Source: Pseudo-nitzschia pungens (Eukaryota; Bacillariophyta; Bacillariophyceae; Bacillariales; Bacillariaceae). Taken from it: a stretch of 64,000 nucleotides of DNA. The translations under genes and the position numbers were made by a program. The notes below the pieces were generated by a model. That model was not told where the DNA came from. It made no database searches and was given only the letters and a program-made list of their open reading frames with translations. Where the stretch lies: NCBI GenBank assembly GCA_037355855.1, contig CM074769.1, positions 372,001-436,000 on the forward strand. The letters are read 5' to 3'. Numbering within the stretch: position 1 is the stretch's first letter; each line of letters opens with the position of its first letter. Shown piece after piece: positions 53,045 to 62,814 of the stretch.

Positions 53045-54877
53045 CTATTTCTTTTTGGATTTCTTCTTTTTCTTTTTTGACTTGATGGCCATCGACAGGT
53101 CTTCGATGTCTGCCTCAGGCTCTGGCTCGGTCTTTTGTTTTTGTTCCTTCTTCTTGGCCTCGGGTGTGGCCTCCTTTGTTATGGATCCGAATTCACTGGT
53201 CAACATCATGGGCTGTTCCTCGTCGTCATCGTCGTCGTCGTCGTCGAGATCCATTGCGGCGGGGGCACTCGTTTCGGAAGCGGGAGCTTTCTCGCTCGCT
53301 GTCGCCGTCGCCGTCGCTGTTGCCGTCGCGGTTTCCGGTTCGGTGCCGGTGCGGTTCGCATCGTCCGGCTTTGCGGTCGTGGCATTGCGAGCTGGCTCGT
53401 CCGCGGGCTCGGCATCGGCGGCGGCATCCGAAATCTTGCTGCCGACCGACTTGAGCATGGCCGCGAGCAGGGAACCCGCTTGCTTTCGGAGCGCCCGTCC
53501 CCCGGAAGCATCGCCGTCTTCGCGCAGCGCCACCGGGGCGTGACCGGACGAGTAGTCCAGCGCGTTCTTGCGGTAGGCCTCCTCGGCCTCGGTCTCGATC
53601 TCCCGCACCCTGGCCTCGTCGACGGAGGTTTCCGCCACCTCCGTGTCGATCGCGCCGTCCTCGGTTTGCTGAAGGAACGGGACGTTGCGGGTGGCGGGCG
53701 GGAGCGGGGGCAGGCTTCCCCTCCGGCTGCTGTTGAGCTGCTTCAATCGCTGCAATCGTTCGTTCCGGGCCCGCTCGTCCGCCTCGGCCAGAGCGCTTTC
53801 CAGCATCCGGCAGAGGTTCTTGATGGCGGCCTCCGCCACCTTCCAGCACGCGCGGAGTTTGTTCGGGGTCAGTTCGCATCCCCCGCCGTAGTCCAGCAAG
53901 CAAACCTCCGAGTGCACGTTCATGGCAATGGTCAGGGACCCGCTCTGGACCAGCTCCTCGCGATCGGTGGGGTCGATCAGGGCGGCCACTACCGACGACG
54001 ACGAGGTGCTGTTCACGGCATCGTCGGCGGGTATCAGACCGAAGGATATCGAGAGGGGAGTGTGGTGGAGGGGGAGGGGGGTCGCCTCCTTGACGATGGA
54101 CGGGATCATGGTCGGCAGGCTGGGGGAATGGGTCGACGAATCGCTGCTGCTGCTGCTGTTGTTTCTCTCGGAGGAATCGTTGCTTCCCCCGCTCTCGTTC
54201 AGATCGACCTGAGGTTTTCGGTAGTGCTTGAGTGCCGCCATGGCGGCCAAGACACACGCGTCCAGAATGTTTCCCCCGGCGTCCAATACCGTCAATGCCA
54301 CGGTGAATTTCCAGACCCAGTTCCCCGCCTGCAACACGAGCGCCTCGGTGTCCAGTGCCCCCCCGATCAGGACGATTCGCTCGATGCACCTCAGGATGCG
54401 ATTCGACAAGAGCCGCTGGTACTTATCGGAGTGGTTCGATCCTTTGATGTGGTTGGAACCCGACGAAGGCCCCGTGCTGATTGCCGGCGCGAGCTTGAAC
54501 GTCGATCCCGCCATGGGAGAAATGTCCACCGTGAAATTCATGATCCCCTCGCCGGGACGATCGGGGGAGGGAGGGACCAATTCGGCGGAACACAGCGACG
54601 TGACGCGGGTTCCCGCTCCCCACTGCACCGTGCATTCGGCCCCGTTGTCCCAGCGCCCCAGCTGCATTCGCACGTTGCGGACGTCGTTTCCCCTGCGGCC
54701 GTCGCAGCGAAGCATTCGGTTGCTGCTCCTGTCGCTCGTCTCGCCATAGTCGTCGTCGCTGTCGTCGGCCGAGGGATCCGCGTTCTTGAGCGCGCAGGAC
54801 CGAAGAAAATCGCGTTCGTTCACCGACAGGGATCGGATGCCGGTGTCATCGCGTATCGTGATGTAAGAGGAACTCAT
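53045..54877 (-). CDS. RRP45: exosome core subunit RRP45/EXOSC9
   Basis: RNase PH-fold subunit of the exosome ring, which degrades and trims RNA from the 3' end. 610 residues from ATG 54877, single exon. First RNase PH part: MLRCDGRRGNDVRNVRMQLG, DNGAECTVQWGAGTRVTSLC, AELVPPSPDRPGEGIMNFTV, DISPMAG, then CIERIVLIGGALDTEALVLQ and LDAGGNILDACVLAAMAALK. Second part: LSISFGLI, VAALIDPTDREELVQSGSLT and CLLDYGGGCELTPNKLRACW. Like RRP45 elsewhere it should be a structural, not catalytic, subunit. Longer than the usual 400-450 because of an Asp/Asn/Ser-rich insert in the first domain and a 200-residue C-terminal extension with Ala-Thr repeats, an eight-Asp run and a terminal lysine tract (SKKKKKKSKKK). 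Intact frame. Confidence 0.92.
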   Translation of the reverse strand: MSSSYITIRDDTGIRSLSVNERDFLRSCALKNADPSADDSDDDYGETSDRSSNRMLRCDGRRGNDVRNVRMQLGRWDNGAECTVQWGAGTRVTSLCSAELVPPSPDRPGEGIMNFTVDISPMAGSTFKLAPAISTGPSSGSNHIKGSNHSDKYQRLLSNRILRCIERIVLIGGALDTEALVLQAGNWVWKFTVALTVLDAGGNILDACVLAAMAALKHYRKPQVDLNESGGSNDSSERNNSSSSSDSSTHSPSLPTMIPSIVKEATPLPLHHTPLSISFGLIPADDAVNSTSSSSVVAALIDPTDREELVQSGSLTIAMNVHSEVCLLDYGGGCELTPNKLRACWKVAEAAIKNLCRMLESALAEADERARNERLQRLKQLNSSRRGSLPPLPPATRNVPFLQQTEDGAIDTEVAETSVDEARVREIETEAEEAYRKNALDYSSGHAPVALREDGDASGGRALRKQAGSLLAAMLKSVGSKISDAAADAEPADEPARNATTAKPDDANRTGTEPETATATATATATASEKAPASETSAPAAMDLDDDDDDDDEEQPMMLTSEFGSITKEATPEAKKKEQKQKTEPEPEADIEDLSMAIKSKKKKKKSKKK

Positions 54878-56128
54878 GGCGCTTTGTTTCGATCGGGGTG
54901 CGACGTAAAAACACTCTGAACGAAAGGAAGTCTTGGGTAGGTTGCTTGCACTGGCTGATGTCGATTAGGACCTTGACCCTGCCTTTTGAACCTCGAACCT
55001 GCCATCCTTCCGGAAAAGTTTTCGAGAGAAAAAATCTTGGTCGTTTTTTGGTTGATGGGAGTTACTGTACTGGTGCGGTTGACGGTGGGACCACTGCCCC
55101 GTTAGAACTAGTAAAGTACCAATAGAAGTATTAGTGATTGAGCACTTGCTTTAACATCATAGTACTAATCAATGACAATAATAAAAGATCTTTGATTGAG
55201 TGATGATAAGGGAACAGACCACAGTAAAGATTGCTCCTGCTCCTGCTCCTGCTTCTTGTATGTGAGGAAAAGAGTTGCTGCTGTGTAGAAAATTCGAGAA
55301 GATTCAAGATGAGTATTTCTTGAACTTTGGATAGGACAACAGCAGGCTAAACTATTATTACCTGCCAACAACAACTATTTCATGAGCATGGATTTCAGAT
55401 TTCGGTCATCAGCAGAGAATGTAGAAGAAACGCATTCATAGTTAGTTATTGCTGCTTCGTATTATTTTTTTTATCCGTTCGATGATTCCACACAGCATCA
55501 TGTTGACACAACAGGGTGGTGCCACCAGACGGAACGCATCATTGACACACTTCCCACGAGACAAAGTGAGGAAACACAGAGTATGTACAGAGATCAATTT
55601 GCATGGTACTGGAAAAAGAAAATTAGGACACCTTTCTTTGGTTCCTAACAAGAATGCATTACAGAGATCCAGCAAACGTCAGTCATCCCCCTTCTTCAAC
55701 AACTCAACGACATCTCGCTCCTGCCCACAATGGTATCTGATTGTTGAAAATCCAGACATGGAATGGTCCCCGATTGCAATCATCACTAACAGCATCGCAT
55801 TGTACCTCGTATGCCGTGGCGGTCAGAGAACGGTTCGGGAAGCAGACGACAGCACGCTGGCCCGTTTGGAGAACTTCTCGATTCGGGAACCTGGCAGCAG
55901 GCATCTCGTCGCTCTTACACGAAGGAAAAAGTGCTCGCGGTGGTGTCATGGGGTGATATGGGCGCTCGGGTGGATTATTTCCAGAGTAGTGCTGCTGTCG
56001 ACCATCGAATTGGGTTTTCCCCATGGGTCGCTTCCTTCCTTCCTTCCATCCTTCCATCCTTTGCTTGCCGCAGCGACGTGTTCTTGATAACATGGCCCGC
56101 ATTAGAGCCACGGGAATTGATGGGTCTC

Positions 56129-56162
<34 letters not shown>

Positions 56163-57138
56163 ATCCATGGATGCGTCCAACCAACTCATCGGACGGGAGG
56201 ACGTGCTTTGTTGAAAAAGAGGAACGGAGCACGCACCTCTGCCTCCATCGAGCAGAGGGTTGTGCATGCTTCGGAACGGAACGAAGCCATTTCTCGGATG
56301 GGTCTGTTTGGTTCCCTCCGTCCGCGCATTGTGTCCACCAAGCTAAGGTATCCATCGATCCCGTCCTGATCAGAACCACAGCAGGGCACAGGCCAACGAT
56401 TTTTTTAAACATTTTGCCGATTGCAGCGGGATAGCGCACCCGAATCAACGTCGGATGCATCCTCCGAGTTGCCTTTTGCGAGTGCCGATGGTCTGGCCCA
56501 GCTCCATTGGTTTGTCCCTCTTTGGAAAGCTCTTTTCTGGAACAAAATCGAGCTTCTCCGCAACCCGTTTTCTCAAGTTGGCGCTCGGTGATTGTGCACC
56601 GTCTACCACTTTCTCTCTCTCTCTCTCTCTCTCATACGTTTCGTTTGTAGGTCCTGCGCGCTTCCATCGTCAACGATCCACCCCGATCACCGGATCTGGT
56701 GTCTCTTCCCGACGCTCGCCAGTCACCAGCCTCGGTGGCGCCTCGGGAAAGGGCCGCGGCACGCTGTTTCTATTCCGTTGCCTTCCGCTGCGGAATTCGT
56801 TGGATTGTCGTTCCGAATCAGACGGACACACGAGGCACTTCCACGACAATCATTGGACGAAAACACAGAATACGGTTTCATCGAAAAATGCGTTGGTACT
56901 GTGATAGGTTGGTTGGTACTACTGACAAACTACTGCGCTGCATTATTAGTACAAATTCGTAGTGTGGTTGGTCGGGCGCCGTGTTGGTAGCGCAAGGCGC
57001 AGAGTTCGGTGCCCTGCCTGCCCGTGCTTTCGGGCGGTTCCATTCCGCACTGCATCATTCGAACGAAAGGACAACACCACAAAACGCAAACATCAATCGC
57101 GATTGCGATCGCGATGTATTCCACCGTTGCCCGTCTCG
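54878..57138. other. intergenic region with microsatellites, no convincing gene
   Basis: Lies between the 5' end of RRP45 and the 3' end of the VTT gene (both -). Contains a (GTGC)n tract (56129-56162), GGAAG repeats near 56035, a (TC)n tract (56612-56632) and (GAGCAG)n near 55234. Splice-like signals occur on both strands but I could not assemble a protein. Open frames up to 212 codons (55449-56087, +) are low quality. Confidence 0.5.
56129..56162. repeat. (GTGC)n microsatellite
   Basis: About eight perfect GTGC units in the intergenic region between RRP45 and the VTT gene. Confidence 0.95.
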
Positions 57139-58944
57139 TTATTTTTGCGAAACCTTGGTGTTCGTCTTTCGCCGCGCGGTGAGCCCCATCTCTATCGTCT
57201 TATCGTCGGCATCGTCGTTCTCCAGCAACGGACTCGTGCGTTCGTCCACTTTTTCTTTCTTTTGTTCGTCCAGTATCTGCGAGTGTTTGGCGGCAACAAA
57301 AGAACGAGTTTTGAGCAACAAACAAACAAACGAACAAACAAACAAAACGAACAAACAAAACGAACCAACGATTGGATCGCCGCTATTGTATGCTTCGCTT
57401 CGCTTCGCTTCGCTACGATACGATTCGATACGATTCGATATGATATGAAACAATCCACGCAACCACATCCAAATATCCCCCTCCACAGATCCGCCATAGC
57501 TCGGTGGTTGGTCGAAACCATGCTTGGGATGGTTCTGTTCGGCTCGATTCGGTTCGGATCGGTTTCGCAAAATGCGCGAGATTTACAAGCACACGCAACG
57601 ACTGACTGACTGCCTGACTGACGGACTGCACCCACCTTCATCAATTCCTTTTTGATCTTGCGCGTGATGAGGCCAATCATCACGGCACTCAGGACCAGAC
57701 CCGCCAGGATCATGTACTGGTTTTCCTCCAGCTTGTTCGCCTCTTCCGTCAGCGATTTTCCCAGGTCGCCGCTGCCGCCGCTTCCGCTGTTTTTCCCCCC
57801 CTTGATGAACGAGTGCGCCGAGGCCCCCATAAAGGTGTACATCAGATACAGCGGCAGCGACGCGATCTTGGCCACGACGAACGAGTAGAGATCCATGGCG
57901 GTGGTTCCGCACATGTAGCTCACCAGTCCCAGGGGCAGCACGGGAGTCAGATAGAGCATGGCCATGATTTTGAGGCCCTGCTCGGAAACGGCTGGGTTGC
58001 GGAGCGGAGCGGAACGGCAAGAACAATGCGCGTTTGGTTCGACAAATGAGATTCACGATTGCGTCCGCTTCTTCAATAAACACAGATTCAAACAGACACA
58101 AAGACAAACACACAGACACAGACACGGCATCCTCCACTCACCAATGTCGATCGCATCGAACATGGGATAGTTCCGCACCCACCGCTTGACCGTGTCCCTC
58201 ATCAGGTACCGACCCAGCAAGAAGCACGTCACGGCACCGAGGGTGCTCCCCGCCATGCTCACCACGGTCGACACAAAGAGCCCCATCTTCCATCCGTACA
58301 CGCCCCGGTAGATGTAGCCGCAGCCCAGCGTCAGCGGCGTTCCGATCGGGACCAGCGACACCACGGCGGCGGCAATGACGATGAGAATGGCCCCCAGGCC
58401 CAGCGTGGGATGGGACTGGACCCACGTCAGAAACCTGTCGCTGAAATCCGGCTGGATCAGGCGGTCCTTCGGTTCGACAAAGAAGCACTCCCAGAGAAGG
58501 AACGCGAAGAAACAGCCAATGACCCCCCAGGCAATCTTCTTTCCGTCCGGCGGTTTCCGGTTCTTGCAGAACGAGACCGGGCGTGAGAGAGAGACCGACA
58601 GCGATTTCACCGCAAAGGCAACCGTCGCGCGGCTCTTGTCGTTGTCGTCGTCGTTGTTGTTCTCGCTGGATTCGTTCGTTGGGTCGATTTCGCTGATCGA
58701 TCCGGCATTGTTCCTTCGCGAAGAGACTTTCGGTTTCGCCGGGCCGTCGTCGTTCTTTTTCGATGTGCTGTCGTAATCGTAGTCGTAGTCGTAAGTCGTA
58801 ATCGTAGCCGTAGTTCTTTGGAATTTCGTCGAGCGTCGACTCAATGTCCGCGGCGTTCGATCTCATGGTCTCTTCCAGAGGCAGAAACGGATGGGACGCA
58901 TCGAGACTCGCGTTTCCGGAGGTGGGAACCTGTCGTTTCGACAT
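57139..58944 (-). CDS. VTT/SNARE-associated (TVP38/DedA) membrane protein (one extra base)
   Basis: Polytopic membrane protein of the VTT family (TMEM41/TMEM64/TVP38/DedA), several of which are lipid scramblases of the ER or Golgi. Exons: 58944-58142, 57991-57636 and 57276-57139 (donors GTGAGT and GTGGGT), phases consistent. Family core: VVSLVPIGTPLTLGCGYIYR, GSTLGAVTCFLLGRYLMRDT, MFDAIDIAVSEQGLK across the first junction, MLYLTPVLPLGLVSYMCGTT and IASLPLYLMYTFMGAS, then a last helix MILAGLVLSAVMIGLITRKI. The C-terminal exon is charged (DEQKKEKVDERTSPLL). An extra base at 58793-58794 (GACTTACGAC inside a TACGAC repeat) separates the start MSKRQVPTSGNAS from the membrane domain; ignoring it gives 431 residues. 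Divergent from the NnrU gene. Confidence 0.87.
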
Positions 58945-59916
58945 GCTGTTGTTGTTCTGTGTGTTCTTAGTAGTCTTGATATTGGTATTGGTATTGGTAT
59001 TGGTATTGGTATTCTATTCGGATACCGGTACTCCACTGCTGTGAAGTGTTGTTTGGTTTGATGGTGACTTGGTAAGGTATGTGATTTTATTATTTTTTTT
59101 TGTGATATAGAATGCAGTTGGGAATGCTTGAGTATGAAGAACTTGTGCGGGTTAGTCCTTACTCGTAGGTTCGTAGTGACAGGAGTTATTTGTTTGGCAC
59201 CAAGCAGTCCACCATTGCCGACAGTGCCGTAATCCTTAGCGTACAACCTAAGTTCTGCAGACGAATGTGGCTTTCCAAATGCCGCTCTTGGTGATTGAAT
59301 TCTGCAACGGAGGCAGTAAAAACCTTAGGTGCGCCGGTTGTTTGGTGTTGTCTATTTCCCATTACCTACATGTTACGGTAAGGTTATTTTGTACCATAGA
59401 CTATGGACCGTTGTGTCTTTCGATTTTCAAATTTGCGCCCGAAATTTGGTCATGACGTTTGTTTTTAGTGGTCACGGGACTGTGTATTTTTTTCAATCAC
59501 GGGTTCGACATTGGGACTTCATGGATTCTCCTACCCGGTACGTTTTAATGTTAAGGCCTTACCTCATGTTGTGAGAAAGGAAAGGGAGAAAGACAGAACG
59601 GAGAACACAACATGACACATCGTTGAAAGAGAGGAAGGAACCGAAAACAGTAAGTAATTGTACGAGTATTGAATACCAGGTACGAGTACGTGTAGTTCAT
59701 CTCTGCGAACACCACAAAATACTTGTGCTGAACTGGCGATCGACCTGAAGGCGACCAAAACAGAAGAGACGCTATTGCAATCGTTAGTATTTTCGATAGC
59801 ATACCGGGAATCGCACAACCACAAGTGCAATTACTACGAGACGAGAACCTCTGAACTCGACAACGACAACGACATCGAAATCTGCATCGCAATCGAAATC
59901 GCAATCGAAACCGACC
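58945..59916. other. divergent promoter region
   Basis: Between the VTT (-) and NnrU (+) genes. Contains the hexamer repeat at 58979-59013, a GTAAGGTTAT motif at 59379 and TGTTTTTAGTGG/T-rich sequence. No coding feature; the last 50 bp are a CGAAAT/CGACAA repeat leader. Confidence 0.55.
58979..59013. repeat. (ATTGGT)n hexamer repeat
   Basis: About six units of ATTGGT in the leader of the VTT gene, 35 bp upstream of its ATG. Confidence 0.95.
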
Positions 59917-61272
59917 ATGCTGTCGACATTGGTCCGAAAACTGGGCGGTGAAAGCGCTATTTACAGCCACTCCGTGGTCCGATGGGCGGTGGGGGGCTGG
60001 ACGTTCTTCGTGGTCGAAAACGCGGTCCTCAGCGAGAACCGAACGTGGCTGATCGATCGGCTGGGAGACGACAACTACCACATTGTGTACGGAACCTTCT
60101 CGACGATTGCCACCGTCTCGATCGGCGTTGCGTACCACAGGATCACCCGCAGGAGCCCGCCCCTGCCGCTGTCGCTGAGGCGGTGGAATGGAAATCCGAG
60201 TGGAAACGCCCTTCCGCCGCTCGCCGCGGGTCTGGGCGCCTGGGCCTGCACGAGCCTCGGCCTCGTCATGGTGTCCCAGGTGGCTCCGACCTTTCAGGTG
60301 CCCGTGTCGGTGTCGTCGCAGAGCAGCAAGCTGCAGGTCCGGTGTCCCTTTGATTTTGCCGACAAGCGGCTGGAAACCAGCGATCCCTTTGAGGTTCGCG
60401 GATTGGACCGCATCAGCCGGCACCCGGGCCTCTGGTCCTTTGGACTGATCGGAATCGGCCAGTCGCTGCTGGCTCCGACGATCCCCCTGCAACTTTGGTG
60501 GCTGTGCGTAAATGTCCTCGCTGTTGCTGTTGTTGTTGCTGTTGTTGTGTGATCGATTGGAGTGCAGTGCAGTGCAGTGGAGTGTGCGATGCATCGGGTC
60601 TTTGTTGTTTTGTTTTCGTCTGTTTTTCGTCACTGCCTTTGCATTTCACATGCCTGCGTCAAATCCTCATCCATTGTTCGACGTTTCGCACGGTCTTGTT
60701 TTCATCTTTTGTTGCTGACTGGTTGACTGACCGACTGACTGACCGACTGGCTGTCTGACTGTCTGGCTGGTTGGCTGGTTGTTCCGTTGGGGTGCCCCTG
60801 CAATGTGCTTCCACTCTGTTTGGTGCTTCCATTCGCAGCGGACCTTCTCTCGTCGCCTGGCTTGGCGGGAGCCACACCGATTCTCGATTCCGGCGGGGCA
60901 TGGGCGGGGTCCTGCATCCCGAATACGACGTACGTGGAACCGATCTGCTCGCACTACTGCTGCTGTGACACTCAATTGCATTGCATTCCGGTGTTTGTGC
61001 GTTCGCATCGACGCGTTGTGGTCCATGATTGGTTTCTCACTGGTTTCGCTTGTTTCTCGCTTCTGCTTCTGCTCCGACTCGTATTCGTATCGATTCCGAT
61101 TCCGATGCCGATCCGACACGCTCAGTGCCAAACATCCAACATTCCGTTCCTGGCAATGATCACCGGGAAACAACCCGATGCCTGGGTGGGCCTGAGCAAG
61201 GAAATCAAACCCCTCAATGCGGGCCTGGCGCTTGCGGCGAGTTCCCTGTGGGTGCTGCGGCGGGTGCGGTGA
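59917..61272 (+). CDS. NnrU-family membrane protein (Z-ISO-related)
   Basis: Multi-helix membrane protein of the NnrU family, which includes the haem-dependent 15-cis-zeta-carotene isomerase Z-ISO of plastid carotenoid synthesis. Exons: 59917-60503, 60839-60929 and 61126-61272 (donors GTGCGT and GTACGT; acceptors CGCAG and CTCAG), phases agree, 274 residues. Seen: WAVGGWTFFVVENAVLSENR, DDNYHIVYGTFSTIATVSIG, AYHRI, RISRHPGLWSFGLIGIGQS (the RHPxLW hallmark), GGSHTDSRFRRGMGG, TSNIPFLAMITGKQP and EIKPLNAGLALAAS. Conserved histidines in RHPGLW and GGSH are candidate haem ligands by analogy with Z-ISO. No clear plastid presequence is seen, so a carotenoid role is unproven. Intron 1 is filled with CTGACTGA/CTGGTTG repeats. 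Confidence 0.8.
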
Positions 61273-62814
61273 TTCCGGCAATGGGTCGGTCGGGACGACA
61301 CACACGAACCAACAACAAACAAACAAACAAACAGTCCAACGAGTTGGAATCCATTGCTCGCTCGCTCGGCGAGACAAAACGGAGGACCGCCGTTGGTGCC
61401 GGAGCGATTAGGCACCGGCGGTAGAGAGATCACCAAAACAGTGCGGCTATCGAATGGATGAACTTTTGTGACATCGGTCGTATAATAATTACTCGGTACA
61501 TCTGTATTGTGCAAGAGGAAATTCGTCACTGTAGAGCAGTTTATTCACCGTATCGCAATCCATGCATTAGTTCCCCCCATGCGCATCCGCTCTTCTCCTA
61601 GTTGTTTATTCTCTTCGCAAAAAGTCGCCGCGATTGCTCTTTTTTGCCTTACCGTCGACTCTGGTCCCTTGCGATTCCATCGAGACCAGAAACTATCAAC
61701 GACGAAAAGTATCCTCTGAAGCAATTGCGATGCAATTCGGCAGCCTCGCAAATCGATTGACGACAACCTGCTACTGTACCGCAAGTTCTCGTAGAAGACA
61801 GACCACGTGTCTGGTAGATCGATCGGACCCTGTGCACCGTGCGTATCGGAACAGAGGATCTCGAGCATTCCGTTCCGGATCGCGTCGAATTCGACACTTT
61901 TGGATGTCCGCTTCCAAAGAAATGGGAACTCTGCACGAGACTCCTGGTTAGAAGCACGATCGCAGGTGGGAACTCAGTCCCAATTCACGGCATGCATCCA
62001 TGCTCCTGGGATCGCTATCTGCACATGTTTTACAAATAAGAGACGATGTTTTTTCAAACAATAGCAACGTGTGCTAGAGGAGCCATCCTCAGCAAAAGCG
62101 ATGGACGTTGTGTAGCAGTGGATTAGACCCAGCGAAGTATAGCTATTATCGTCAACGCAGAAGGGCCCACATTGTATCCACCACCAACTCTCCTTAGGTC
62201 ACTTTGGAAATCGGGATTGTAACTTGAGAATCAATGGTGGTTTTCGTTGTGCTGAGGCTGTAGTTGCGTTGAAGATCTAGATAAGTTATCCCTTCGTTTA
62301 ATTAATGTCTAAACGTACCCAATTCAGGACCATTCATACATTCATAATATTAGATACGCAAAGATCAAAATTACGAAGTGGCGGAGTGCAAGTACGACGT
62401 ACGAAGTGTGACAGGCCGGAACATCCTGTCAAATCGCGATAGGACAAATCTTCAATGAAGAGTAACGTGTAGAACATTCCTTTATCATGCTCATAGTAAT
62501 AACAATAAAACGAAATACAATCATATAAATACGAAATACGGAACAAACTCAGAACCTAAATTCTGAATATACACAGATACGGTAACCTTACCGTACATAT
62601 TAATGACCGAGAATAAATATTTTATAATGGAAGACGACACATATCATGGCAATATCAATCGTGACTTTGATCGTTATTCTCAATGGAATACCCCATTTCG
62701 CGTATGTCATCGTCATTCTTATCGCACAATTGCTTGAATTCAAGGTGGTTGACGCAGTTTCGTAGCTGAAGCCACGCGCGCACTCTCACTCACTCACTCA
62801 CTCACTCACTAGGT
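61273..62814. other. intergenic region with unresolved open frames
   Basis: Two overlapping frames with protein-like composition lie at 61545-61868 (-, 107 codons, containing SSRLSSIDLRGCRIASQLLQ, reminiscent of a leucine-rich repeat) and 61803-62039 (+, ending CPLPKKWELCTRLL...SWDRYLHMFYK, broken by one in-frame stop at 61815). Neither can be confirmed. The exact decamer GTAACCTTAC is at 62582 and a (CTCA)n tract at 62782-62810, right after the kinase stop. Confidence 0.4.

Noticed and set aside
53135..54919. 594-codon open frame on the plus strand opposite RRP45
   Set aside because: Antisense shadow; the minus strand carries the RNase PH motifs and a proper ATG.
55449..56087. 212-codon frame between RRP45 and the VTT gene
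   Set aside because: Low-complexity content derived from simple repeats; overlapping frames on both strands look equally random.
60495..60552. NnrU exon 1 reading through to the stop near 60552
   Set aside because: The read-through tail is valine/alanine repeat sequence; using donor GTGCGT at 60504 joins in phase to the conserved GGSHTDSRFRRG exon.
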